Below are positions 9,101 through 17,079 of a stretch of DNA of 64,000 nt, piece by piece. How positions within the stretch are numbered: position 1 is the stretch's first letter; each line of letters starts with the position of its first letter. The notes under the pieces are model-generated. The model saw only the letters and a program-made list of their open reading frames with translations, made no database searches and was not told the DNA's origin. This DNA is from JAVVTR01 sp036653535 (GTDB lineage Bacteria > Bacteroidota > Bacteroidia > Bacteroidales > P3), in NCBI GenBank assembly GCA_036653535.1, contig JAVVTR010000002.1:1-64000 (forward strand), read 5' to 3'. Made by a program: the position numbers and the translations under genes.

Positions 9101-9953
9101 CGATGGTACGAACGCCATTGTTCCAAATAGCACCCGCCATAGTTTCTGCATAAGGTTGTACATAGCCTACTAAAACAGATCCATCTGCATTAGAGCCATT
9201 GATGATTCCAGCTTCAATATCATCGGAAAAGCTGATGGAACTATCTCCGTCTTTAATCCAAATTACAGGGTTATAACCTGTATAAGAACCTGGCATGGCA
9301 CTGGCACCTAAAGCTGTTTTACCATCGGCGGAAATGTTGTAAGCTGCGCAACCATAACCAGAAAAATCAAAACCTTCGTAGGGGTAGTGAGGTTTGAGCG
9401 CTTTAAAAAGTACGGTGTCGTGCCAAATACCGCCTTGGTGTATAAGTCTAGCTGGTTCATCTTTATAGTAATAATTATTCCAGCCCAGACCTGTAATGGT
9501 GGATCCATCTGCAGAAATACGAGGACCTCCCACTTTACGATGTAGAGTATCTGCTACCGGAGGAAATCCAGTGGAAACCAATTGTAAAGCATCCCATTTA
9601 TTATTTCGATAAATGCCACTGGTGATTATGCTAGAATGGGGATAGTCGGCAAAGAAAGAACCTACTACCTTGCCCGTATTGGCAACGGCAAGAAGAACAC
9701 CATGTTCGGTTAAAGTTAAAATTCGTCCACTATCAACACTATAAAGGAATCCTCCAGTTAGGTTTTTTGTATTACCCCCTACAATATATTTTCCGTTAGA
9801 GGATATTCCCCAAGCTTCTGTTCCAATGGGAGCCTCGTCGATATAGGTAATAGTCGCTGCTTCACCCTTTTCAACTGTTTGTGCCTGTGTGAATATGCTC
9901 GTACAAAAACCAAGCATAAGCATCAAGCCAATAGAAATTGTTTTTTTTATCAT
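6147..9953 (-). CDS. Giant fibronectin-III T9SS cargo protein
   Basis: A 1268-residue secreted protein with a signal peptide (1-24, ending TQAQ). Residues 30-360 form a repetitive beta-rich region with recurrent GI/SNGKYIVGG, SADGSTITG and SADGKTALG units, like the extracellular HAF/beta-propeller type repeats. Fibronectin type III-like domains follow (for example GYNVYRDSVKVN, GFNLYRNDVLVN, GFYLYKDGQLIN, GFNVYRDGAKLN), with a second propeller-like stretch between about 520 and 740. Residues 1190-1268 are a T9SS type A sorting domain (LSIYPNPAKDYITI, VDLSGHQIA, SLKRGVYMLHF). Likely a surface adhesin or scaffold; no catalytic motif seen. It starts 68 bases after the upstream cargo gene, with a terminator between them. 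Confidence 0.88.
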   Translation of the reverse strand: MIKKTISIGLMLMLGFCTSIFTQAQTVEKGEAATITYIDEAPIGTEAWGISSNGKYIVGGNTKNLTGGFLYSVDSGRILTLTEHGVLLAVANTGKVVGSFFADYPHSSIITSGIYRNNKWDALQLVSTGFPPVADTLHRKVGGPRISADGSTITGLGWNNYYYKDEPARLIHQGGIWHDTVLFKALKPHYPYEGFDFSGYGCAAYNISADGKTALGASAMPGSYTGYNPVIWIKDGDSSISFSDDIEAGIINGSNADGSVLVGYVQPYAETMAGAIWNNGVRTIVKLPGRSPLNFFRVGDNGIVLTKDGRIWTKDLGLMDFGSFLRELYGLDASMMATDMSTDGRVFCGSGSGPAIITLGEQTINTRPKNLITKQERGTLRVNISWTEPYKNGREILGYNVYRDSVKVNTALVSALNFTDPESTIGTVTYRVTAVYATGESKKSSGSTIDVIAADGCYSIKNLNTYTEYNRNVTISWQAPSDAVVRNASAKDLASTNFENITDTNAMDLVALRPLGSTSMSAIQVGDKYYVGDWTYLGIKVYDLQWKYLEILSIRNLPPVSDFAYDGQFLYTVGSQTKFIYKINLEDLLVEEFITSPANGQHIAFIPSLDSNRGGFEVGDWNTSFFINRSGKVISEGLPLKECAGTTFYDGRIYASQQTGETLNQVVQYDITTKKPVGKIFEPATLPQIKAIGEGYHSAGGISIMSTLDSTLCLCTMVQTDGTTSNELAFFELKPSPEISGFNLYRNDVLVNTNGLLKRHNYTEIITEPGTYVYQVTAKFRNGCEAKPVVKSTVTIVPSTGCAPVKQLDGKETYGNVKLTWALPPANPNGNLAGFYLYKDGQLINKDLYKKLEYVDVSPSLGKHAYRIEAFFDNSCSASDSIEVDVNNQGFCLPVNQLSFEQSTGSKANTSNVKVKWELPYFEEPLPLRYGTGINAGSVGEPTGANFTAAAAWDSAQLKPYENFKLIGMEIFLADPAVVTPLIMIDDSIVYQFDAGKIATKTFSTIFFDRSFPISTINTELALGYTVSFYKADSKPVGYDAGPAVKRRGDLYTLDFKNWSSAANTLGINANWNIAALLARDREIDTSANAAKTKAGNRYGEIYKVDIATGKLISEAAAQITKSNSASIKLNGFNVYRDGAKLNATPIKTTNYLDANVPYSQYIYTVGSLWNSCDEVMSKDATVQVGPTSIENDLNAANLSIYPNPAKDYITISGNYTTLTIVDLSGHQIAKYPQQTEKINLSSLKRGVYMLHFTTSNFGTIIKKVIVL

Positions 9954-9973
9954 TTTATTTATGGTTTTTTTGT

Positions 9974-10015
9974 TTTAAAAAAAGCATAGAGTAGCTGTGG
10001 GCACCCTATGCTTTT
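9974..10015 (-). terminator. Terminator between the two giant cargo genes
   Basis: A 10-bp perfect stem (AAAAGCATAG with CTATGCTTTT) followed on the minus strand by a run of T residues, 6 bases after the stop of the 1441-residue gene. Confidence 0.8.
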
Positions 10016-10021
10016 AAATTT

Positions 10022-13000
10022 TTAGAAATACAGTTTATAGCTGATGTTGCCATCTATGGTAGTGATACGTACAATTGCTACACTATGTGTATTTAGGGTA
10101 GTAGGAATTAGTATATTATCGGAGGAGTTTACATTATAACTACGTAGACTTTGTCCTATGGTATTGAAAATTTCAATTTTGCTAATATAGGTTTGACGAA
10201 GATTTATAATGTGTAATTGTCCATCTTTGGCAGAAACTTGAAATGCATCTTTAGCAGATATATTTCCTTGTATAGAAGTAGGAGTCGTTGTAAAGTTACT
10301 ATTAGCCCACGCACTAATGCTGGGATCATATTGGTAAGCGTCGCAAATACTTTGTACGGCCCAAGCATATACGGTTTCGGGTTTTAGATTAGACCAAATA
10401 AAGCTTGTTTTGTCGGTTCCCATAAAAATAGTATCCCATTTAGTCTCTTTATTCGATTTACCACGGACCGTATATAAGAAATTGTTTAAGCCTGCTTGCC
10501 AACTAAGAGTGGCGGAATTTGTAGAAATATCCTTTATGCTTAGATTGATCGGTTGTCCACATTCGGGTTTAGCCGTGGTGCGGAATTCCAAAATAGTAGA
10601 CCATTCGGAAGTATCTCCAACGGTACAAATAGTACGCATTCTATACATGTAGTCGGTTTCCGGAACTAATCCATTAATACCTATACCCGTATAATCTCCA
10701 ATAAATCCGTTATACCATCTTGTATCTGTAGGGCTTTTGTAATTGTATTGGTAAGCATTTGCAGTTCTTTTCCAACGAATAGTTGCGGATCCATATTTAA
10801 GAATAGCCAAGTGTATGCTGTCTGGAACAAGACAGGTAACTCCCAAGGTTTTAAACTTACCGGGAGTGGTCCACAAACTCGTATCCGCAGTGTTTTGCGA
10901 GCATTGTGCTTGAACACTAAATGTATATTCTGTGTTTTTTTCCAAGTTCTCCAAAAGGATGGTAGTATCTTTGGTGGTAGAGGGTATCCAGTTGGTTTCA
11001 TTTAGTTTTTTATACTTGAAATTATAGAGAAAAGCCTCTCCAACCCATGCAATTCGAGCAAAGGTTTGGTCATAGTCTATACGTCGAGCCCGTTTAACCG
11101 TATCGCAAAAGTGAGGATCGGTAGTAGTAAAATTGCCACTAAGCCAAGTGCTGCTATCGCCCGCTTGACAAACAGATCTAATACCAAAATCGTAGGCGGT
11201 AGAGGCTTGTAAGTTGCTTATATGGATAGTGTTTGTATTTGAACTTGCATAGGAATAGGTGCTTTCTGTTGTTGTTTTATAGCGTACTAACCATTCAGGG
11301 CTTGGTTCAGATGTGCTCCAAGTAATGGTAGCACTATTTTCTTTAAGGTTAGAGATAACAGGTTTAATAGCAGGTAAGCAACTAGGACTTACTAAAAGGT
11401 GAGCAAGTTGTATGAAAGCATCTACGCCATTTTTAAGGTTTTCTACATAAAATCCTATTTTTACATTTCCATTGTATGCTTTTAGGGGAATAGAAATGGG
11501 AATACCTTGAATGTTTTCAAGCTTTTTTGCACAACCTTGACCATAACTTAAAAGGGTGTCTTTAATGTTAAAGGTTTTTCCGCCATCCGTTGAAATAATG
11601 ACCAAGAAACGAGCATCCTTTACGCTATCCACGAACTCGGGTCCAGATCCTTTCATTAGAGCTAAATCAAAATTAAGTAAAGCGTCATTATCTTTTGCTA
11701 AGTTGAAATTAGGAGTCATGAACCAATAGGCAGCAGAGGTTTCAAAAGCACAGCGGAAAGCATCTTCCCCCTCTTTTATGTTTTTCCAATTCCACCACCT
11801 CCAAGAGGTAGGGGCATCCGAAAAAGAAGAGGCAATGCCTGTGGTAGCTGAAATTTTCCCACGCATGCGAGACCAATCGATAGGAAATACCGTATCCCAA
11901 TCTGCTTTGGCAAAATTAGTACCGAAAGGAACTCCATATAGAGTGGAGAATGGTTTAGAGACAGACGACCAATCGCTTTGGCTTTCTTTGGAACATACGG
12001 CTTGTACTCGTACTTGATAGGTGCTTTGGGGGTCTAAAAAGCCAAGGGTATATGGATTTGATTTTACCAGTAGGGCCTCCGACCAATGTAGGTCGGATGT
12101 TTTTTTGTAACTGATATTCCATTGGTTATAATTGGTACCCTTAAAATCTGTCCATTTTATTTGAGCTTCAGTAGAGGTAATGGTAGAATCTATGATACTT
12201 AGGTTAACAGGGGTTTCACACTCATTTAAAACTTGTTTTATATTCAAATTTTGAATAAAGTAATAGTAAGGTATGGAACCTTTGCTTACGGTTTCTATGC
12301 GTATTTGAATCAATTTGGAATCTAATTCTTTAGAATTTATATCCATAGTTTGATTGGTAAAATTGGCAGTAACCATGGGATGATCGGCAGCAGAGATATT
12401 TCCTATAGGAATAAAATTACTTCCATCGGTGGTAATAGATACTAATAGAGAATCTGTTTCTGGCAGAGCAACGCCACTCATAGGTTGTTCAGGATTGAAT
12501 CTATCACGAGGGACCCCATTATTGCCAATAATATAATCGAAACTAATACGGTGCTTTCCAGTACTTAATTGTATAGGGCTGCTAAGACTTACTTGTTTGC
12601 GGAAATTGGTGCAAGTATCTCCGCCTGCACTGCACTTGAAAATATCTACAGCAAGAAGAGTATAAGAAGGCAAAGTAGTGGTAAATATTCGAAAAGCACC
12701 TTTCCATCCAAGGGGTTGTCCAGAAGCTTGATTTGCAAAATCAAAGGTAAAAGGAAGAGTGCCAGGAGTCATTTGCACGCCAGCTATTTCATAATCAGGT
12801 CCATAAGTACTATCGGTAGCTAAAGTCCATGTAGTAAAATAATAGATAGATCCACTTTTCAAATTGGTAAAGGATACCGTAGCATCCTTTCCTTTATATA
12901 CTAAAACAGAACCATCGGAGAGACTATCCCCTACTTTCATTGCCTTTGTAGGGGCAAGCACTTCGGTAGGATATTTAGTACTTTTAAAAATAAGGGCAGA

Positions 13001-14347
13001 GTAATCTTGGGGGATGTTTAATGCAAAACTTGCCTTAGTGCTGTCATTAGAGATAAGGCTTATGTTGGTAGCGGATGGAAGCGTTACAATACTGTCTATT
13101 CTTGCTGTGCTTGCGTACAGAGGTACATCACCCATACATAAATTGTTTAAAGCAAAAGCGTGTAGGTAATATTTTGTTCCAGGAAGTAAGGTTTCTGAAA
13201 AGCCAAGACTACCAGAAAGAGGGCTATTTACGCTGGTAGAAACATTACATACATATCCATTTCCCTTTCCATTCCCTAAGGTATCCGTTAATCCATAAGT
13301 TTTTCCATCTATAGGTTTAAATGTGAGGATAGGTTCTCTACTCCAAATTACTAAAGAACCGTTGCTGTTTGGATTTTGTGTAAGAGTATATTTTAAACTG
13401 CTATTGCTTAGACTGCTAAATTCAAAAGCATTGTTAATTGCATCGGGAGAAACACAGGCAATAGGAGTATCAAAAATATAGCGCAAATTTGTTGTAGGGT
13501 ATTTTTTATCAAAAAAGGCACAAGTAGAAGAAGCAGAAGTTCCTGCTATACTATTGCTCCAATTTTGGAGTCCATTGGTTCCGTACGTACTGGAAGAAAT
13601 GGAGCGTGTATAGTAATCTGGAGAATTTATACTCGTAGATTTGAAACCAACATACATAGAACGATTAGAGGTGTTTGTGGCTACACTTTTGCCTATATGA
13701 TATACAATTTGTCCATTTTCATGAATAATAATTTGAAAATTAAGAGTATCTATTGTTTTAGGTTTAACCGAAGAGCCATAGCCTGTCGAAGAAGAAATAT
13801 ATTTTAAATTTTTAAATTGTATAGTTAGAGTGTGATTTCCTGTTGTTCCTTCTGTTTTATAGGAAATGGTAGTAGTAGGTGTCCCTACTGGTGTTACAGT
13901 GTCGAACGACCAGACCCAATCTTTGCTTGCTGCAAAACTAATTATGTTTTGTGTATGAGGAGCATACAGAGGTCCGTTGGAATAGGTGCCTACTAAAATA
14001 CTATCGGCACTATTTCCTAAGAAAATAGCCCCATTGCTTAATATACTAAAATGGGAAAATGTGTTTTTGGCAAAGGGAAAATTAAAACCTATGGCAATGC
14101 CCCTGCCATGGATGATAGAGTCTCGTTTGCTGGGATCTGGAGCGGAGATAAATGCGGCATAACCAGTGTCACCGACTATCCATTTACTGTCGAAATTGTC
14201 TCCTAATAATTTTGATCCTACCACCGTAGCTCCAGAGAGTTCCACATAAGGGGTGGTGTCAAAACTAAACCGATAAGCATTTGGATTTTGTGCGAAGAGC
14301 GCAAAACTGCTTATCAAAAAGCTGAGAATACATAAGAGTTTTTTCAT
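10022..14347 (-). CDS. 1441-residue fibronectin-III/cleaved-adhesin-like T9SS cargo
   Basis: A very large secreted protein with a clear signal peptide (1-19, ending ALFAQ). At about 540-720 and 820-990 it has two beta-sandwich modules of the cleaved-adhesin (choice-of-anchor J) kind; the first begins FTFDFANQASGQPLGW. Several fibronectin type III domains (about 740-820, 1000-1080, 1090-1170, 1180-1260, 1270-1350) alternate with them, each with the usual LQASTAYDFGIRSVC-type strand. The last 75 residues resemble a T9SS sorting domain (KIEIFNTIGQSLRSYNV) but lack the usual YPNP start. It is probably a surface adhesin. A TPR/HTH regulator gene ends 147 bases upstream, with two palindromes in between that may control this gene. 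Confidence 0.85.
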   Translation of the reverse strand: MKKLLCILSFLISSFALFAQNPNAYRFSFDTTPYVELSGATVVGSKLLGDNFDSKWIVGDTGYAAFISAPDPSKRDSIIHGRGIAIGFNFPFAKNTFSHFSILSNGAIFLGNSADSILVGTYSNGPLYAPHTQNIISFAASKDWVWSFDTVTPVGTPTTTISYKTEGTTGNHTLTIQFKNLKYISSSTGYGSSVKPKTIDTLNFQIIIHENGQIVYHIGKSVATNTSNRSMYVGFKSTSINSPDYYTRSISSSTYGTNGLQNWSNSIAGTSASSTCAFFDKKYPTTNLRYIFDTPIACVSPDAINNAFEFSSLSNSSLKYTLTQNPNSNGSLVIWSREPILTFKPIDGKTYGLTDTLGNGKGNGYVCNVSTSVNSPLSGSLGFSETLLPGTKYYLHAFALNNLCMGDVPLYASTARIDSIVTLPSATNISLISNDSTKASFALNIPQDYSALIFKSTKYPTEVLAPTKAMKVGDSLSDGSVLVYKGKDATVSFTNLKSGSIYYFTTWTLATDSTYGPDYEIAGVQMTPGTLPFTFDFANQASGQPLGWKGAFRIFTTTLPSYTLLAVDIFKCSAGGDTCTNFRKQVSLSSPIQLSTGKHRISFDYIIGNNGVPRDRFNPEQPMSGVALPETDSLLVSITTDGSNFIPIGNISAADHPMVTANFTNQTMDINSKELDSKLIQIRIETVSKGSIPYYYFIQNLNIKQVLNECETPVNLSIIDSTITSTEAQIKWTDFKGTNYNQWNISYKKTSDLHWSEALLVKSNPYTLGFLDPQSTYQVRVQAVCSKESQSDWSSVSKPFSTLYGVPFGTNFAKADWDTVFPIDWSRMRGKISATTGIASSFSDAPTSWRWWNWKNIKEGEDAFRCAFETSAAYWFMTPNFNLAKDNDALLNFDLALMKGSGPEFVDSVKDARFLVIISTDGGKTFNIKDTLLSYGQGCAKKLENIQGIPISIPLKAYNGNVKIGFYVENLKNGVDAFIQLAHLLVSPSCLPAIKPVISNLKENSATITWSTSEPSPEWLVRYKTTTESTYSYASSNTNTIHISNLQASTAYDFGIRSVCQAGDSSTWLSGNFTTTDPHFCDTVKRARRIDYDQTFARIAWVGEAFLYNFKYKKLNETNWIPSTTKDTTILLENLEKNTEYTFSVQAQCSQNTADTSLWTTPGKFKTLGVTCLVPDSIHLAILKYGSATIRWKRTANAYQYNYKSPTDTRWYNGFIGDYTGIGINGLVPETDYMYRMRTICTVGDTSEWSTILEFRTTAKPECGQPINLSIKDISTNSATLSWQAGLNNFLYTVRGKSNKETKWDTIFMGTDKTSFIWSNLKPETVYAWAVQSICDAYQYDPSISAWANSNFTTTPTSIQGNISAKDAFQVSAKDGQLHIINLRQTYISKIEIFNTIGQSLRSYNVNSSDNILIPTTLNTHSVAIVRITTIDGNISYKLYF

Positions 14348-14376
14348 TGTCTAAGAATTTTCAAGTTTAAGAAAAA

Positions 14377-14384
14377 CAAATATA
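14377..14384 (-). promoter_or_regulatory. Possible -7 element of the 1441-residue cargo gene
   Basis: On the minus strand TATATTTG matches the Bacteroidetes -7 consensus TAnnTTTG, 30 bases before the start codon. No clear TTTG lies 19 bases further upstream, which fits a promoter needing an activator. Confidence 0.45.
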
Positions 14385-14416
14385 TATTAACTTGGTTAAA
14401 ATAAAAAAATATATTC

Positions 14417-14473
14417 TACACATTTGTGTAACGTCCTCCAAAAACAGGGTAACAAAGCAACACAAATTTGTGT
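14417..14473. promoter_or_regulatory. Two related palindromes upstream of the cargo promoter
   Basis: TACACATTTGTGTA at 14417-14430 and ACACAAATTTGTGT at 14460-14473 are both dyad-symmetric and share the ACACA...TTTGTGTAA pattern. Their centres are 43 bp apart, about four helical turns, and lie upstream of the possible -7 element at 14377-14384. This fits activator sites; the adjacent HTH protein is the obvious candidate binder. Binding is inference. Confidence 0.45.
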
Positions 14474-14494
14474 AAAAAGCTCATAAATATGGTT

Positions 14495-16171
14495 TTATAT
14501 TTTTGAAAGATATTCGAATAAATCATCCTCTGGAGAGAGGTTTAACTTCTTTTTAAGACGAAGTTTTGCCATGGCAATAGAGCGTACAGTGCGTTTGCTA
14601 AGAGTGGATATTTCTTTGGTTGTCAGTTTTAAACTAAATAAAGCGCAAAGTCTTTGTTCCTTCATATTCAAATTCGGATATTTATCCAAAAGACGGGTAA
14701 AAAAAGCCTTATCCACTTGTTCAAAATAGGTTTCAAACTCCTCCCAACCCTGATGATTGGCTATTTCATTTAATAAACTTTCAATTTCCATTACCAAAGA
14801 TCTCTCTTTCCCTTTCATAGAGAGATTTACTTTCAATATTTTAGTTCGTTCATATATATTGGAAACAATATTATTTTGTCGTAAAAACAATAAAGCATTG
14901 CTTGTGAGTTCTTTATTTTTGTTATCCAATTCTTGCCCAAAAGTTTTTTCTAAAATTTCAATACGGGACTTATCCGCTTCACTAATTTCTGAAAGCGTTT
15001 TCTCTAAGCTTTTGTTTGTGTTTTTTTGTAGAATGCTTCGTTTAAATAGTATGAAAAGAATTACCATAGAAACCATACAGATAATGCTCAAAAAACCTAT
15101 TTGAAAATTGCGCTTTTTTACCACTTCTTGGGCTAAAAGTAAATCTTGTTCTTTTTGTATTTTTTCTTGTTCCGTTTTGTAACTGTCAAATTCGGCTTTG
15201 AGATGTAAAAGTTTTTGTTCTCTATCTTTGTTGTAAACAGAATCTCTTAACGCATAACAACTTAAAAGATAAGTGTTGGCTTCCTTATAATTACCCTCTC
15301 CTGCATAAATTTTCCAAATAATATCTAAGGCGTTAATTTGTATATTTTTAAGTCGTTTTTGACGAGCAATCTCTAAAACTTCAAAAGCATTTTTTTTCGC
15401 CTCTGCATAACGTTTTTGTTCTAATAAATTTAGTGCATATTGAAAAGTAATAAAAGTTTTAAGGTGTTTATATTCTTTTTGATCCACTAAATTAAGGGCT
15501 TCGTTATAATATTTCTCGGCTAAATCGAATTTATGTAAGGCTGAATAGGCGGCTCCCAAATAAAAAACAGCATATACTTTTTCTTCTCCTTTATATTTTT
15601 GCTGAGTTACAATTTTTTGTACTTCTAAAAAACAAATTAAAGCTTCTTCTGCTTTTCCTTGAATTAACAGATTCCCTCCCATATTAGAATAGACAATATG
15701 TACTCTTTGCCAATCTTTATGCCTTTTATAAATTCTAAGACTTTTTCGAAAATACTTATCGGCATCTTCAAAATAACTACGGGAAGCAAAGAGGCTTCCT
15801 AAGCTATTGTAGCATCGAGCTGCTGCCAAAGATGAGGTATCTATTTTATAATCATCCAATGCTATTTTAAATTTCAAAATAGCATCTTCTTGTTCATCGT
15901 ATTGAATTTTAGATAAAGCGGCAATGCTCAGAGCCTCCGCATGTAGCTCTTTCCATTTGTTATTAGGGTTTTGTGCGAGCAATTTTTCTATTTTACGAGT
16001 GGTAGAATCGATGCAAGCAATGGAAGCAGCATAGTTTCCATTTGCAAATAACTTGTACGCCCTTTTCATCTCTGTGTTTATTTCCATTATTTTGGCACTG
16101 TCTGTGTTAGCGTGTGAACAGGGAGAAAGACAAAAAAACAGAAAAAAGAGAAATATATATGTTTGTTTCAT
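14495..16171 (-). CDS. Membrane-anchored TPR regulator with C-terminal HTH
   Basis: A 558-residue protein with a signal peptide or first membrane segment (1-21), about seven TPR-like helical pairs (35-310; for example FLEVQKIV and AEKYYNEALNLV), a membrane span at 358-377 (GFLSIICMVSMVILFILF), a coiled coil (380-430) and a C-terminal helix-turn-helix of the LuxR/SusR-like kind (about 500-558: KEQRLCALFSLKLTTKEIS followed by TVRSIAMAKLRLKKKL). This architecture, periplasmic TPRs linked to a cytoplasmic DNA-binding domain, is common in Bacteroidetes; ligands are mostly unknown. It lies just upstream of a T9SS cargo gene on the same strand, so local control is plausible. Family architecture is firm; target is inference. 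Confidence 0.85.
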   Translation of the reverse strand: MKQTYIFLFFLFFCLSPCSHANTDSAKIMEINTEMKRAYKLFANGNYAASIACIDSTTRKIEKLLAQNPNNKWKELHAEALSIAALSKIQYDEQEDAILKFKIALDDYKIDTSSLAAARCYNSLGSLFASRSYFEDADKYFRKSLRIYKRHKDWQRVHIVYSNMGGNLLIQGKAEEALICFLEVQKIVTQQKYKGEEKVYAVFYLGAAYSALHKFDLAEKYYNEALNLVDQKEYKHLKTFITFQYALNLLEQKRYAEAKKNAFEVLEIARQKRLKNIQINALDIIWKIYAGEGNYKEANTYLLSCYALRDSVYNKDREQKLLHLKAEFDSYKTEQEKIQKEQDLLLAQEVVKKRNFQIGFLSIICMVSMVILFILFKRSILQKNTNKSLEKTLSEISEADKSRIEILEKTFGQELDNKNKELTSNALLFLRQNNIVSNIYERTKILKVNLSMKGKERSLVMEIESLLNEIANHQGWEEFETYFEQVDKAFFTRLLDKYPNLNMKEQRLCALFSLKLTTKEISTLSKRTVRSIAMAKLRLKKKLNLSPEDDLFEYLSKI

Positions 16172-16476
16172 AATATTAAACTAAATGCAAATATGGAAAA
16201 GGACAAAATTTAAAGTAGGGACCTAAATATCGAATAAGAACTCAAATTCCTATTTTGGAAGAGAAATCTCTAATAAGAACCCAAAGTCTTATATAGGAAC
16301 CGAAACCTCTATCAGAAAAACAAACTTCTATCTGTTGTTAAGATATTCAACTTCATGTGTTTCCAAAAATGCAAGACAAGAAAAAACTAACTTTCTTGCA
16401 AAGATAATCAATCAGTATAATAAAACAAAAATAAGGTTTGGTGGATATTTCATCTTGTTTGTAATAAGCATTGGTT
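16172..16476. other. Intergenic stretch with imperfect repeats
   Basis: About 300 bases between the end of the MarR gene and the start of the TPR/HTH gene. A purine-rich tract around 16230-16320 holds two copies of AATAAGAACYCAAA (near 16235 and 16272) and related GGAACCGAAAC/GGACCTAAAT pieces. No open frame or RNA was recognised. Confidence 0.4.
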
Positions 16477-16839
16477 TCATTCGGTAAAATTGTTCATTAC
16501 TTTTTTGAGAAATTTTGGCATCTCTATCTGTTTACACTGGATATTAGACAAAAGTTTTTTCCCTTTATTGGTAAGAGAAAAATACATTTGCCGTTTATCC
16601 TTTTTTCCTACCACCCGTTCAATAAGTCCTTTCTCTTCAACCGATTTTATCACTTTAGAAGTATTAGAAAGAGTCAAACCTAATAATTCTCCTATCTCTC
16701 CTGAAGAAAGATGTTGGGCAGTGGATAGGCTGCAAAGTAGCATTCCCTCATTGAGGCAAATGTGGTAACATTGTTCGAAATTTGTTTCAAATTCTATAAT
16801 AGAACGTTGAATATCCCGTATTTTACAGAGTTGTTCCAT
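16477..16839 (-). CDS. MarR-family regulator with clustered cysteines
   Basis: A 120-residue winged-helix protein. The recognition part is LSSGEIGELLGLTLSNTSKV (about 44-63), followed by the wing (ERVVGKKDKRQMYFSLTNKG, 74-93), as in the MarR family. Its five cysteines are unusual for such a small regulator: C5, C24, C28, C36 and C102, three of them in the N-terminal helical region where redox-sensing MarR proteins such as OhrR carry their reactive Cys. Its start overlaps the end of the ferredoxin gene by 17 bases and it is the last gene of the sulfur operon. It may sense a sulfur or redox signal and repress the operon through the palindromes near 19600-19700. Family is firm; the sensing role is inference. 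Confidence 0.85.
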   Translation of the reverse strand: MEQLCKIRDIQRSIIEFETNFEQCYHICLNEGMLLCSLSTAQHLSSGEIGELLGLTLSNTSKVIKSVEEKGLIERVVGKKDKRQMYFSLTNKGKKLLSNIQCKQIEMPKFLKKVMNNFTE

Positions 16840-17020
16840 GATCTTTATATACGGCCTGCATGGCGCAGGATTTTATGCATTTACCACATTCTATACATTT
16901 TTTTGTATCTATTTGTGGTAATTCATTTTTATTTTGTTGAATTGCTCCTGTGGGACAAATATTTAAGAGTGGACATCGGTGATTTTGAGGACAGCGAGCT
17001 TTATTTATACTTATAGCCAT
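16823..17020 (-). CDS. Small 4Fe-4S ferredoxin-like protein
   Basis: A 65-residue protein carrying a complete CIECGKCIKSC motif (C42, C45, C48, C52) for a 4Fe-4S cluster. The N-terminal set is atypical: CPQNHRCPLLNICP places C10, C16 and C22 five residues apart instead of two, so a second cluster may be absent or altered. It probably carries electrons in the cytoplasm. The gene lies 59 bases after the CoA-disulfide reductase fusion and overlaps the MarR gene, so all three are likely one transcript. An electron partner role for the reductase is inferred only from position. Confidence 0.85.
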   Translation of the reverse strand: MAISINKARCPQNHRCPLLNICPTGAIQQNKNELPQIDTKKCIECGKCIKSCAMQAVYKDHGTTL

Positions 17021-17079
17021 TAGTGTTTTTATTAAACTGTTTTACAAATATTTGATTTTTTATTTAATTTTTTTGTATT

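Noticed and set aside
16230..16330. Possible short CRISPR-like or repeat array
   Set aside because: The AATAAGAACYCAAA-type pieces are imperfect, few and without regular spacers; no cas genes are present.
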